DNA from: DATKFM01 sp963810485
GTDB taxonomy: Bacteria; Pseudomonadota; Alphaproteobacteria; Dongiales; Dongiaceae
DNA length: 64,000 nt
Assembly (NCBI GenBank): GCA_963810485.1
Contig: CAWENQ010000008.1
Span: 300,116-364,115 of the forward strand
Reading direction: 5' to 3'
Part shown: piece after piece, positions 37,610-46,614 of the stretch
Layout of the letters: each line of letters starts with the position of its first letter
Position numbering within the stretch: position 1 is the first letter of the stretch
Translations under genes and position numbers: made by a program
Notes under the pieces: model-generated
Database searches by the model: none
Told to the model about the DNA's origin: nothing
Seen by the model: the letters and a program-made list of their open reading frames with translations, nothing else

Positions 37610-38690
37610 GACTCGACCTCCACGGCTTCGCTGAATTCGCCTTCGCCGCGGTCGCGTTCGGCTTTGCGCGCGGCCTCGCGATGCTTCAGGACGCAGCTTC
37701 AGCACCTCGCGCATCAGGTCCTTGCAGCGCCGGTGCCGGCGAGCGCCGGCGATGACGCGTTCTTGCGGCGGCCTTCTGCAGCGTCGCGGCCTTATCAGCG
37801 CCTTCGTCTTTGCCGCGATCTCCGTCTTCGATCAGGGCGTCGCATTTGTTGAGGCAGACGATCTCCGGCTTCGCGGCCAGCTTCGGCGCTATAGGCCTTG
37901 AGCTCCGCGCGGATGGTCTTGTAGGCGGCCGCCACATCCTCCTGCGTGCCGTCGACCAGGTGGATCAGCACGCCGCAGCGCTCGACATGGCCGAGGAAGC
38001 GGTCGCCGAGGCCGGCGCCTTCATGCGCGCCCTCGATCAGGCCGGGAATATCGGCGAGCACGAATTCCTTCTCGTCGACTGCGCACGACGCCGAGCTGCG
38101 GATGCAGGGTGGTGAAGGGATAGTCGGCGATCTTCGGCTTGGCGCCGCGATGTCGCCGCCAGCAAGGTCGACTTGCCGGCATTCGGCAGCCCGACCAGGC
38201 CGGCATCGGCGATCAGCTTCAGCCGCAGCCAGATCCAGCGTTCCTCGCCCGGCCAGCCGGGATCGGCTCGGCGCGGCGCCGGTTGGTCGAGCGACTTGAA
38301 ATGCGCATTGCCGAAGCCGCCGTCGCCGCCCTTGCGCCAGCACGACGCGCTGGCCCGGCCCGGGTGAGGTCGGCGAGCACCGTCTCCTTGTCCTCGTCCA
38401 GGATCTGCGTGCCGACCGGCAGCTTGCATGACGAGGTCCTTGCCGCCGGCGCCGCTGCGGTCCTTGCCCATGCCGTGATGGCCGCGCTCGGCCTTGAAAT
38501 GCTGCTGGTAGCGGTAGTCGATCAGCGTGTTCAGATTGTCCACCGCCTCGACATAGACGTCGCCGCCGCGGCCGCCATCGCCGCCGTCAGGGCCGCCGAA
38601 CTCGATGAACTTCTCGCGCCGGAAGCTGACGCGCCGGCACCGCCGTCGCCGCTGCGCACGATAGATCTTGGCCTGGTCGAGGAACTTCAT
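37606..38690 (-). CDS. obgE: Obg-family GTPase ObgE/CgtA, multiple frameshifts
   Basis: Reconstructed from the start [10 protein letters not shown] and the glycine-rich OBG domain ([37 protein letters not shown]). The GTPase domain has the P-loop [27 protein letters not shown]3 in [15 protein letters not shown], and NKCD. About ten indels, nearly all single-base insertions (for example at 38660, 38426 and 38088, with a deletion near 38630), disrupt the frame; sets of three often restore it. Obg is normally essential for ribosome assembly, so this is almost surely sequence error rather than a pseudogene. Confidence 0.88.
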
Positions 38691-38789
38691 GGCGGTTCAG
38701 TCTGTCTCTGTCAGTTTGGTCTCTGGGCAACGAAAAAGGGGAACGGCCCGGCCGTTCCCCTCGCGAACTCAAGGCCGGAAGCAGGCTAT

Positions 38790-39047
38790 TCAGCTGGTCG
38801 GCTCGACCGAAACGAAGGTGCGCCCGCCGGTGCCGCGCTTGAAGCGCACGGTGCCATCGGCCGTCGCGAACATCGTGTGGTCCTTGCCGATGCCGACATT
38901 CAGGCCCGGGTGATAAACCGTGCCGCGCTGGCGCACGATGATGTTGCCGGCGACGACGACCTCGCCGCCGAAGCACTTCACGCCGAGGCGCCTGCCAGCG
39001 GAATCGCGGCCGTTGCGCGAGCTGCCACCGGCTTTCTTATGTGCCAT
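38790..39047 (-). CDS. rpmA: 50S ribosomal protein bL27
   Basis: An 85-residue intact bL27: MAHKKAGGSSRNGRDSAG start, then FGGEVVVAGNIIVRQRGT and GKDHTMFATADG. The N-terminal tail reaches the peptidyl-transferase centre. It lies seven bases after rplU, the standard order, and upstream of obgE. No frameshift affects it. One residue, Cys in VKCFGG, is less common at that position in the family (usually Lys or Arg), which could be real or a base error. Confidence 0.97.
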   Translation of the reverse strand: MAHKKAGGSSRNGRDSAGRRLGVKCFGGEVVVAGNIIVRQRGTVYHPGLNVGIGKDHTMFATADGTVRFKRGTGGRTFVSVEPTS

Positions 39048-39053
39048 GGCGCG

Positions 39054-39532
39054 TTACTCCTCTTTCTTCTTCGCGGCCTTCTTGGCCGCCGGCTTCTTCG
39101 CCGGAGTCTTGGCGGCGGCCGCTTTCGGCGCTGCCTTCTTCGCCGCCGGCTTCTTGGCGCGGCAGGTTTCTGTTCCTTCGGCGCCTTCGCCTCGAGCGGC
39201 GTCTTGTCCGGCTTCTTGCCGTCGGTCAGGATCTCGGTGATGCGCAGGATCGTCAGTTCCTGGCGATGGCCGTTCTTGCGGCGGTAGTTGTGGCGGCGCT
39301 TCTTCTTGAAGATGAGGATCTTGTCGCCCTTGGCCTGCTGCAGCACGGCGGCGCCGACGCAGGCGCCGGAAACCGTGGGCGCGCCGACGGTGACGTTGCC
39401 GTCGTCGCCCAGCATCAGGACGTCGTTCAGCTCGAGGATCTCACCGGGAGCGCCGGCCAGGCGCTCGACCGAGATCACGTCGTTCTTGGCGACCTTGTAT
39501 TGCTTGCCGCCGGTACGAATGACTGCGTACAT
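39054..39532 (-). CDS. rplU: 50S ribosomal protein bL21, extended Lys/Ala-rich tail, one frameshift
   Basis: The bL21 core is intact: MYAVIRTGGKQYKVAKND, ERLAGAPGEILELNDVL, ILIFKKKRRHNYRRKNGH and ILRITEIL. After residue 105 a long Lys/Ala/Pro tail follows, usual in alphaproteobacterial bL21. One extra base near 39169-39173 moves the published frame out of an otherwise clean low-complexity KKPAAKKAA tail that ends KKKEE and stops at 39054-39056. The ATG at 39532 is preferred over an upstream TTG. A strong promoter lies about 70 bases upstream. Confidence 0.93.
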
Positions 39533-39603
39533 GATCAAAAGACCGAGTTTTTCCTAAGGAAATCAAATGCGCAGGCCCAACTGCCCGCGCCACAAGGACG
39601 CGC

Positions 39604-39631
39604 ACTATACTGGCGGCGTGGAAGGTGTCAA
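39604..39631 (-). promoter_or_regulatory. sigma-70-type promoter of rplU-rpmA
   Basis: On the minus strand, TTGACA (39626-39631) and TATAGT (39604-39609) are separated by 16 bases. The first is a perfect -35 element and the second a near-perfect -10. Transcription should begin near 39597, leaving a leader of about 65 bases before rplU. This is the clearest promoter in the window and fits a ribosomal operon. Confidence 0.8.
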
Positions 39632-39912
39632 TGCCGGTGCGGCGGCACTGGTATCGGCAGAATATCAAGATATTACAATACATTATCGTCAGTTCGGGTG
39701 TGCGCCGCGGCGGCCTGTGGTGAACCGTCGCCATCGCCGGTGGCCGGTCTGGCGCCAAGGCCGGGCCGGCATTGCAGCGCGGATCTCCTGCCATCGATCG
39801 GCGCTGCCCCGCCGCTGCTGCCAATCTTGCGGGCGAGTCGGTGATCCGGTACGGTCCGGCCGCCTTTCGCGGGACGGCCGCAGACGAACAGTCACCCCGC
39901 GATTGCCGAGAT

Positions 39913-40004
<92 letters not shown>

Positions 40005-40222
40005 ACTACTCGCTCGTTCCTGTAGAGAAAGCGCGCTGGCGCAGATAGTTCAAACCTATCCGCGACTTGCCCCAGGCGTTGTGCCAGGAATTTGACGCGG
40101 AGAGCACTATGGGCGACCATTTTCGGTGATATCGGCATCGTTCTCTCCGGCGTCAGCGCCCCCGGTGCGGTTTGGTCGCCGGATTAGCGTGCCAGGTAAA
40201 TGGGCGCCGCGCTCGACATTGG

Positions 40223-40528
40223 CTATCGAAGACGCTCACCAAGGTCGAACCCGAACAGCCGGCGCTGCTCGTTCTAGTCGATGGGGATAGGACCGCGCAG
40301 CCGATCGACAGTCATCTCTGCCGGCTGCCGGTCTGCAAGAACATCGGCAATGATATCGGGGGCGAGGAAGCCAAGGCGCAGGAGGCGCGCCACATACCGA
40401 TGGTTGACCCCTTCGTTCTGAGCGATTTCGGCAGTCGACCGGGCGCTGCCGTCCAATGCCAGGGCCGAAACGGTCGCCCACAAGCCGGCATTCCGAGCGG
40501 TATTCAAAGCCCGCCGATGCCTGATCCC
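40223..40528 (-). pseudogene. C-terminal remnant of a serine recombinase/resolvase-family protein
   Basis: The reverse strand encodes a helix-turn-helix-like tail: RSTAEIAQNEGVNHRYVARL, LGFLAPDIIADVLADRQP, LTV-like RLRGPIPID, then NEQRRLFGFDLGERLR. This pattern is common at the C-terminus of large zinc-ribbon serine recombinases. A TAG at 40274-40276 falls where the family has Trp (between ID and NEQRR), and the reading frame continues beyond it to a stop at 40223. The catalytic domain is missing. It is a decayed mobile-element fragment beside tRNA-Ser. Confidence 0.65.
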
Positions 40529-40529
40529 A

Positions 40530-40733
40530 GCTGATGGGCTCTATGAATGGCAACCAGGCGAGAAGAAGCAGCCCTACCGGATCACGATGAAGGATGGTGA
40601 GCCGTTCGCTATGGCCGGGTTATGGGAACAATGGGAGGATCTGCAGACATTCACGATTATCGTGACGGAAGGTAATTCGCTGATGAAGCCGATCCGTGAT
40701 CGGATGCCGGTAATACTTCCCGACGACACCTGG
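40530..40733 (+). pseudogene. internal fragment of a YedK/HMCES (SRAP) family protein
   Basis: About 68 residues in one frame: LYEWQPGEKKQPYRI, FAMAGLWEQWED, TFTIIVTEGNSLMKPI and DRMPVILPDDTW. These are the central motifs of SOS-response-associated peptidase proteins, including the region that normally carries the conserved Glu and His residues. The catalytic N-terminal Cys2 and the C-terminal third are absent. It begins at the exact junction with the recombinase remnant, so it was probably cut by a rearrangement. It is not expected to be functional. Confidence 0.7.
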
Positions 40734-40918
40734 AAGCACTCGCTGACCGCAAAGGACATCAGTGTTCCGACAGCGAAACAGCCCGAAGATTCCGCCCGCG
40801 ACCGGACTAACCATTGTGGCGATGGGGTGTTCAAATGGTGCGAGCGATTTCTGCAGGACACATACCCTCTCTCATTCAGAGCAGATGCAGTTTTCGGCCG
40901 TGTAATCGCATGGGTGTG
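40734..40918. other. unassigned spacer between remnants
   Basis: No convincing gene. The forward frame that runs through the YedK fragment stays open beyond 41,000 but encodes nothing familiar after the fragment. This is probably rearranged island-boundary DNA. Confidence 0.3.
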
Positions 40919-40964
40919 CGAGTGCTACCGGTGTAGTTGGTCGAGTGCTACCGGTGTAGTTGGT
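40919..40964. repeat. perfect 2 x 23-bp tandem duplication
   Basis: The unit CGAGTGCTACCGGTGTAGTT followed by GGT occurs twice end to end with no mismatch. It covers the 3' end of the VanZ-like gene. Since 23 is not a multiple of three, the duplication changed the C-terminal reading frame and hence the last residues and stop of that gene. A replication-slippage origin or an assembly duplication are both possible. Confidence 0.85.
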
Positions 40965-41344
40965 GAAGTGAGTTCGGCCCTCTCGTTTCTCCTCAATCTG
41001 GCTGACCTCGACCGCAACAAGAGGAACGGGCCGAGCATTGTGCACGCACCGAGTCCGCTTGCGATTGCATCGACAGTTTCCGGCGTACGACCGGGCACGA
41101 ACCATTGACCCAGTTCCAAGGCAGTGCCAAGCGATGATAGGATAATCATCAACAGAACCGCTGCGCGCTGCGTGGGGAATGCAAATCCGGCTATCAACGC
41201 GAGTAGCGCATATACACCAAAGTGCTCGAGTGTGTCAGAGACCTCGAGTGATGGCAGTGACTTTGGCGGTAGTAGGCTGAATATTATGACAGAGGCAATA
41301 CCGACTAAGAATACTATTCTAGAACAAGCTCGAAGTACTGGCAT
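40925..41344 (-). CDS. VanZ-like membrane protein
   Basis: About 139 residues from ATG 41344 (MPVLRACSRIVFLVG). Three to four hydrophobic helices and the VanZ-type signature around LEHFGVYALLALIAGFAF and LELGQWFVPGRTPETVDAIA (Asp-Ala/Asn region) are seen. VanZ-like proteins are common in exopolysaccharide clusters and their role is unknown. The C-terminus runs into the 23-bp tandem duplication. It is the last gene of the minus-strand wza-barrel-wzc group, although a 330-base gap separates it from wzc. Confidence 0.7.
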   Translation of the reverse strand: MPVLRACSRIVFLVGIASVIIFSLLPPKSLPSLEVSDTLEHFGVYALLALIAGFAFPTQRAAVLLMIILSSLGTALELGQWFVPGRTPETVDAIASGLGACTMLGPFLLLRSRSARLRRNERAELTSPTTPVALDQLHR

Positions 41345-41404
41345 GCACCCTTCTTCGTCTCGCAGACTATTGATTCGCACTGAAGGCTTCGGCGGCTGCT
41401 TCAT

Positions 41405-41736
41405 TAGTCACAGCATGCATAATCCTACCCCTGCTCGACGGTCACACTGGAGATCGAATGTATCAGCGTGCAAAACACAGTGGGTAGTAAGATGTGACGT
41501 GTATGGCACACACCCAAATCGCCAAGTCACCAGATGCAGGAAATCGAGAACACCCGGTATTGAACTTCCAAGACTTCTGCGATGGACGATGCTCTGGCAC
41601 CATCTCTGTTGTCTAGCTTTCCAATCGGCTGATACTCGCAAACCTATGTTCTTCGAATTTAATGCCGCATAAAGAGCCACTGCCACAATCGCCCAAACTA
41701 GAGCGTGAACCAATTTTGTGCATGCTGCCCAGCGGG
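41405..41736. other. intergenic region with weak open frame
   Basis: Between VanZ-like and wzc on the minus strand. A 101-residue frame (41408-41713) starts with a short hydrophobic run, then Arg/Cys/His-rich sequence without family features. It is not called as a gene. It could be the remains of a membrane protein. Confidence 0.3.
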
Positions 41737-44004
41737 CTAACTACCATAGTACTGCTTAAACGCGCCTGTGAACTGTCCGGAATCGCCGAAGCCATACTTC
41801 GCATTGCGGCGTACATCTACCATCGATATTGCGGCGCCGGCGACATCTACGCCCGCGTCTGACATCTGCCGCAGCGCCAGTCGCACCACGTCCCGACCCG
41901 TTTCAGCCCAACGAATGACGAGCAATGTCTTGTCCGCCAACCTCGCTAGAAGCCGCGTATCGGCGACGGCCAGTACAGGCGGAGTATCGAGGACGATCAG
42001 ATCATATTGCTGGCGGAGCTCGTTAAACAAATCTTCAAGTCGGCTCGACCGGATTACATCTGCAAAGTTTGCCGTGCGGCGGCCCGCCACAATAAAGTCC
42101 AGGCCCGAAGCTTCGTCCTTCTGTATCACATCCGATAGCGGGACCTGATTCGCAAGATAATCAACTATCCCAATGTCTGCCTTCGAGCGCAGCCGATCGC
42201 GAATCTCCGGCTTCCTGAGGTCGAAGTCCAATACGATTGATTTTCGCCCGCCCAGTGCGTTCAGCGCCGCCATTGAAATTGCGATCGCGGTCTTGCCTTC
42301 GTTCGGTCGCGCCGAGGTTACGGCGATCACATGCGATTTCGCTGCCGAATCAGACAGGAGAACGCCGGTTGTCACCGTGCGAATTGATTCTGCATATGCG
42401 GAGGTCGGTTTCTTAACGGCATACAGCTCAGGAGGCTTCCCCGCCAAACGAAATGTGGAAATCGCGGGAATTAGACCAAAACATGGCAAATCCAGATAGT
42501 GGTACACTTCCTCCATACTATGGAGTCCCCGGTCGAACATCTCCAACATGCCGATGATGATGAATCCGAACAACAACGAGCCAGCTGCAGCCAGCACAAG
42601 CAGCAATGGCTTGTTGGGCAGGGCTGGACCAAATGGCACATCCGCTCGCGAAATGATTCGGGCATCGGACTGTTGGATCTTTTCCTGATTCTCCGATTCT
42701 TTGAAACGTGACAAGAATGTTTCGTAGAGCAAGCGGCTGGCTTCCGCTTCCCGCTCGAGAATGCGAAGCTGCGCATCCCGAGAGTTCAACGTTCCCATCC
42801 CCGCCTCAAGTTCCTTGAGGTTTGTCTCAAACGTACTTTCCTGCTCACGAGCAATTGCGACTTCATTGCGCAAACGTTCGACGACCTGGCTAACTTCGAA
42901 CGTTATCTTGCTTCGCAGGTCCCGCGCTTCCGCTCGCGCACTGATCATTGCTGGATGGTTCTCGCCGACCTTCGACGACAAATCGGCGATCTTGCGAAGC
43001 ACCTCTGTCTCCTGTGCCACGAGATTTTGGATGACCGGCGACTCCAGCACGTCACTGGCGGATCCAGCGCCACCTGAGCGAAGCAGGGTTTCTGCTTGCC
43101 GCAAGCTCGCTTCAGCTTGTGTACGCTGAATTCGTGCCGCGCTGAGTTGCGTACTTACATCGGCCAACTGTTGTTGTGCGAGCGTGACCTCGCCGCCACC
43201 CGTCAACAGTCCCGCCGAGGTTCGATAGTCTTCGACTGCGGATTCTGCCTTTTCCAGTTCCGACCGAAGTTGGGCAATTCTCTCCGTGAGCCAACCTGTG
43301 GCGCGTTTAGTTGCTTCGTATTTCGCTTCGAGTTGATCAACCAGATAAAGCTCGGCGACCGTGTTTGCCACATCGGCGGCAGCCCCCGCTGATTCGGTGG
43401 TCACGGTTACATCGATGACCAGTGTGTCTCCTCTTGGTCTCACCTCGATCTTCTTGAGCAACGTATTGATAACCAAAACGCGCTCTCGGTCGAATTGTTG
43501 CTCGACTGGCAACATTTGCTCCGGTTCGGATTCAATGATTCCTTCCGTTTGCTGCTTGACCAGCTTTGCTGCTTCAGACTTCAGGTAGTCCAACGTGCCC
43601 GGATCGCGGAGAACAGGATTGAACTCCGGCTGTTCGAACAGCTTCAGCTTTTGGATTACGCGGTCGGCAAAGTCCCGCGACAGCATGACCGCAACTTCGC
43701 TTTCGACGGTACTCCTCCCGATTGGCAATCCGCTCACTATGGATTGGAGGTCGGCCAATTGAGGCTGACGTTCGTCGATCCTTATGGAACTTGTCGCTTG
43801 GTACTGGGACGGGAGCGAATAGATGATAGCTGCTGCGGCATTTATAATCAGAAGCGAGCAGAGAATTAGAATCGATTTTCGACGACGCAGGATCCGCAGC
43901 CAGCTGCTCAAGTCTGCTGTCGGCATATAGTTGGATCGCCAACTCCCGTCCTTACGCTTGGGTTCCGGTTGTTGGCGAACCCTCTCAAGCTGATCGATCG
44001 TCAT
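41737..44004 (-). CDS. Wzc/ExoP-type polysaccharide co-polymerase and tyrosine autokinase
   Basis: A 755-residue inner-membrane protein. A cytoplasmic N-terminus and a first helix (ILILCSLLIINAAAAIIYSL) lead to the Wzz domain, a long periplasmic coiled-coil (about residues 190-420), and a second helix (LLLVLAAAGSLLFGFIIIG). The C-terminal BY-kinase has Walker A in ARPNEGKTA (near residue 565), Walker A' in VLDFDLRKP, and VLDTPPVLAVADTR. The Tyr cluster at the C-terminus is small (KYGFGDSGQFTGAFKQYYGS). It controls chain length and export with Wza. The gene lies downstream of wza and the beta-barrel gene. Confidence 0.95.
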   Translation of the reverse strand: MTIDQLERVRQQPEPKRKDGSWRSNYMPTADLSSWLRILRRRKSILILCSLLIINAAAAIIYSLPSQYQATSSIRIDERQPQLADLQSIVSGLPIGRSTVESEVAVMLSRDFADRVIQKLKLFEQPEFNPVLRDPGTLDYLKSEAAKLVKQQTEGIIESEPEQMLPVEQQFDRERVLVINTLLKKIEVRPRGDTLVIDVTVTTESAGAAADVANTVAELYLVDQLEAKYEATKRATGWLTERIAQLRSELEKAESAVEDYRTSAGLLTGGGEVTLAQQQLADVSTQLSAARIQRTQAEASLRQAETLLRSGGAGSASDVLESPVIQNLVAQETEVLRKIADLSSKVGENHPAMISARAEARDLRSKITFEVSQVVERLRNEVAIAREQESTFETNLKELEAGMGTLNSRDAQLRILEREAEASRLLYETFLSRFKESENQEKIQQSDARIISRADVPFGPALPNKPLLLVLAAAGSLLFGFIIIGMLEMFDRGLHSMEEVYHYLDLPCFGLIPAISTFRLAGKPPELYAVKKPTSAYAESIRTVTTGVLLSDSAAKSHVIAVTSARPNEGKTAIAISMAALNALGGRKSIVLDFDLRKPEIRDRLRSKADIGIVDYLANQVPLSDVIQKDEASGLDFIVAGRRTANFADVIRSSRLEDLFNELRQQYDLIVLDTPPVLAVADTRLLARLADKTLLVIRWAETGRDVVRLALRQMSDAGVDVAGAAISMVDVRRNAKYGFGDSGQFTGAFKQYYGS

Positions 44005-44148
44005 CTCTATGTTCCGCTCATGTCCTGCATGGTGGCCGTCGCGGTTTCTCGCTGCGCTCTTGCGCGGCGGCTCCGCTTTTCATTCATTGCTGTTCGTTTA
44101 GTCCTCACTGCATCGATCACACCTGCACAACGATGATGTCATCGGGTT

Positions 44149-45443
44149 TCAGTATTGAAGGCGCGTACCGATGAATATGGTGTTCTTCGTAAAATCCAGT
44201 CCGGCGACGTCGGATTCCCTGTGCTCAAAGCTGTATTCTGCAAAGAACGAAACATTGCGGTTCAACAAGTACTCACCTCCCAGGCCGGCTTCGAATCGGT
44301 TATCGTTCCGGTCGAAGCCCTATAGTTGTCATTTCGGTACCCAATCTCAGCGAACGCGAGCAAATCGCTCAAGATTTCCTGCTCCGCCCGCACACCGCCT
44401 GAAATCACTCTTTTGCTTGAGGCACCAGCTTGAGTCGTAACGTCCTCGTAGTAACGGGCGCGCGCGATTATCGATGTAAGCGGCGTAACATTCCAAATCA
44501 TCCGGCCGTTGGCGGAGGGATTTGTCGTGGAGTCGAACGACGACTTATCGAACGTCGTGTGTTCCACGCCGAGCGCAAGTTCTGCACTCAAAATCTCTGT
44601 GATCAGGAAGTTCGCGCCGACAAGGGCAGTGTACCCCATCGAATCCCTGTCAACGCCGCCGTCATCCACTTCCTCCTCGTAATCCTCAAGTCCATAGCCG
44701 ATTGCCACGAAAGGCGAAATGCGCGGCGTCCATGCATAGGTTAGGCGCATACCGAGATCGAGCTCGTTACGGTCTCGATCTTCATCGATATCTTCGAGAT
44801 AATCGAAGTTACGACCTAGCGCATCGAATCTGAGGATCATCCGGGAGAACTCGTGTATGTAACCGATGCGAGCGTTCGCGCGGTTGTATTCTGTTAACTG
44901 ACCCTCTTCGTCGTCCGGGTCGTCTCGGTCTTCTGCAATGCGACGGTAGCCTGCCGACGCAAATAGCGTGTCATCCCCCGTAATATCCAATCGCCCGAAT
45001 GCCGTTCCGCCGCCCTCTTCCTTGTTCTCACTCGTTTCTTCCAGATGCTGTTCAAACCTTGCATCGCCTTCAATGCCAAGCATATGGGTCGACCAGTTGC
45101 TCTGCAGCCTGAAAGCTGGCTGTGCTACTCCGGAGATATCGGAATCCTTGTCGTTCTCTTCCGCGAACACATTGTCGGTGGCTTCGGCGCCGATGGAGAT
45201 TTCAGGGCGAAGCACCCAGGCGCCGAGTTGAAGTCCGGTCGGATCATACTCCGGACGAGAGCGTTGGAACACACTCGGCAAGTTGGGCACGAACAGCCAA
45301 TCGCCTGTCCCAACTCCACGGGCGCCCGCCCCCGGCCTTTGGTAGTCTGTCGCAGGCTGTTGTGCGGCAACCGTCGAAAACATGAACACTAAGCTACAAG
45401 CCGCAACAATGGCAGGAATCCGCGTCCGTCGTTTCTCAACCAT
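44149..45443 (-). CDS. BBP2-type outer-membrane beta-barrel protein, one frameshift
   Basis: About 431 residues after restoring one missing base in the CCC run at 44318-44320. A signal peptide is present (IPAIVAACSLVFMFSTVAA). The rest is a barrel with acidic turns and repeated aromatic strand ends: WVLRPEISIGAEATDNVFAE, GRLDITGDDTLFASAGYRR, RISPFVAIGYGLEDYEE, then after correction GGEYLLNRNVSFFAEYSFEH and the terminal IFIGTRLQY. This family (Omp beta-barrel 2, related to outer-membrane partners in EPS clusters) sits next to wza/wzc. It may act in EPS secretion or envelope anchoring. Confidence 0.85.
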
Positions 45444-45570
45444 GATCTGCCCCCTTCTGTTTCGGAAGGGCCGAACTGCTTAAGCATGCGCCTTTCTGGA
45501 GGAGTTTCTTCTTGCTATCTACCATACAGCTCGGCGACATCCCCTTTTCGACACGCAACTTGTAAAAACG

Positions 45571-46134
45571 TCAGAAAATTCTCTCGGGAACAAAGACCAC
45601 GTCCCCGGGCTTTACCAGCGTGTTACGCTGCGCGCGTCCTTCGATGACTTTGTTGCCTACCTTGCGCGTAATCGTGAAATCATCCGTGTCAGCTCGAATG
45701 GTGAAGCCTCCCGACATAGCCACAGCAGTCAAAACCGTCATACCGTCGACATAGGCATATTGCCCTGGCGCAGCGACCTGACCAAGAATGAAGAACGGCC
45801 GATAGGTCAGGATTTGGACGTTGACGCTCGGATTTATGAGTAGGCTCTGAGATTGCAAGCGCTGCACAATTTCCTGTTCAAGTTCTTCGGCAGTCAGACC
45901 TCGCGCCGGAACTTGAGCCAACAGTGGCAGTGAAATAGCCCCATTGCCGTCCACCAGGTACTCGCCAGTCATCTCTTCCTGGCCAAAGACGGTAATGCGC
46001 AGTTGATCCCCACTGTCGAGTCGATAGGGCGCGGCCTCGGGAATCGTGACGGTTTCCGCTATGTCTGGCCCGCCACAAGCACCAACCGCAAAAAGAATCA
46101 ATACGCCGAGCCAGTGCCTTATACGCATTCCCAT
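45571..46134 (-). CDS. Wza-type polysaccharide export lipoprotein
   Basis: A 187-residue lipoprotein from ATG 46134; the lipobox LFAVGAC places the lipidated Cys at residue 20. The polysaccharide export domain (YRLDSGDQLRITVFGQEEM, YLVDGNGAISLPLL) is followed by SLBB-like segments (PFFILGQVAAPGQYAYVDG, GGFTIRADTDDFTITRKVG) and ends VFVPERIF. It is shorter than E. coli Wza (no C-terminal membrane helix), as is common in alphaproteobacteria. It is the first of a co-directional wza-barrel-wzc set, with about 130 bases to the next gene. Confidence 0.93.
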   Translation of the reverse strand: MGMRIRHWLGVLILFAVGACGGPDIAETVTIPEAAPYRLDSGDQLRITVFGQEEMTGEYLVDGNGAISLPLLAQVPARGLTAEELEQEIVQRLQSQSLLINPSVNVQILTYRPFFILGQVAAPGQYAYVDGMTVLTAVAMSGGFTIRADTDDFTITRKVGNKVIEGRAQRNTLVKPGDVVFVPERIF

Positions 46135-46614
46135 GGTGATGAGCCTATCGTTTATTGCGCAATTATGATAATATTCTAACACTTCTTCGATTGTGTTCTA
46201 TCGGTTTTTTCCCGAGTTCCGGGGGCGCCGCAAGCTCGCTTGGTGGCGATTTGTACAGGTGTGAAACACAGGTAATGTTGGAGCAACGGTCTGTTCATAC
46301 AACCTAAGGCTGCAATCCAGGGGATTGCGGGGCTCGCTGGAATGAGCACAAGCATCGCCATACCCTCGGGGAAGTCCTGTCTGCGCCAAGTTCATCGACA
46401 GCCAAAGCGGCGCTGAGCCTGGGAAATGCAATCTGCGGTGCCAGGGCCACGAAATCCTCGCCGGCTGCTCCAGCGTCCGATGAGTTCTCGAGAGGATCGC
46501 TTGAATTTCACCTGCCAACCGCCCTTGCCGCGTGATTGAGCAGTTAAACCTACTTGATGCGCGTTGCTGCGAGTTGTTACTGTGGTCTGAACCACGAAGT
46601 GTTAGACCACCATA
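46135..46614. other. intergenic region between divergent genes
   Basis: About 480 bases separating wza from the peptidoglycan-binding-domain gene. It should contain both promoters. A GTGT-GAA-ACAC dyad (within the 46250-46275 stretch) is present, and AT-rich spots occur next to wza. No gene was recognised on either strand. Confidence 0.4.

Noticed and set aside
35340..38700. Interpretation of proB, proA and obgE as true pseudogenes
   Set aside because: Frame is restored many times, all conserved motifs are kept in order, and obgE is normally essential, so sequence error is the better explanation.
41408..41713. 101-residue frame between the VanZ-like gene and wzc
   Set aside because: Only the first 20 residues look membrane-like; the rest is not protein-like and has no family match.
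46198..46518. Minus-strand frame upstream of wza
   Set aside because: Composition is unlike the neighbouring genes and there is no motif; it lies in a promoter-type gap.
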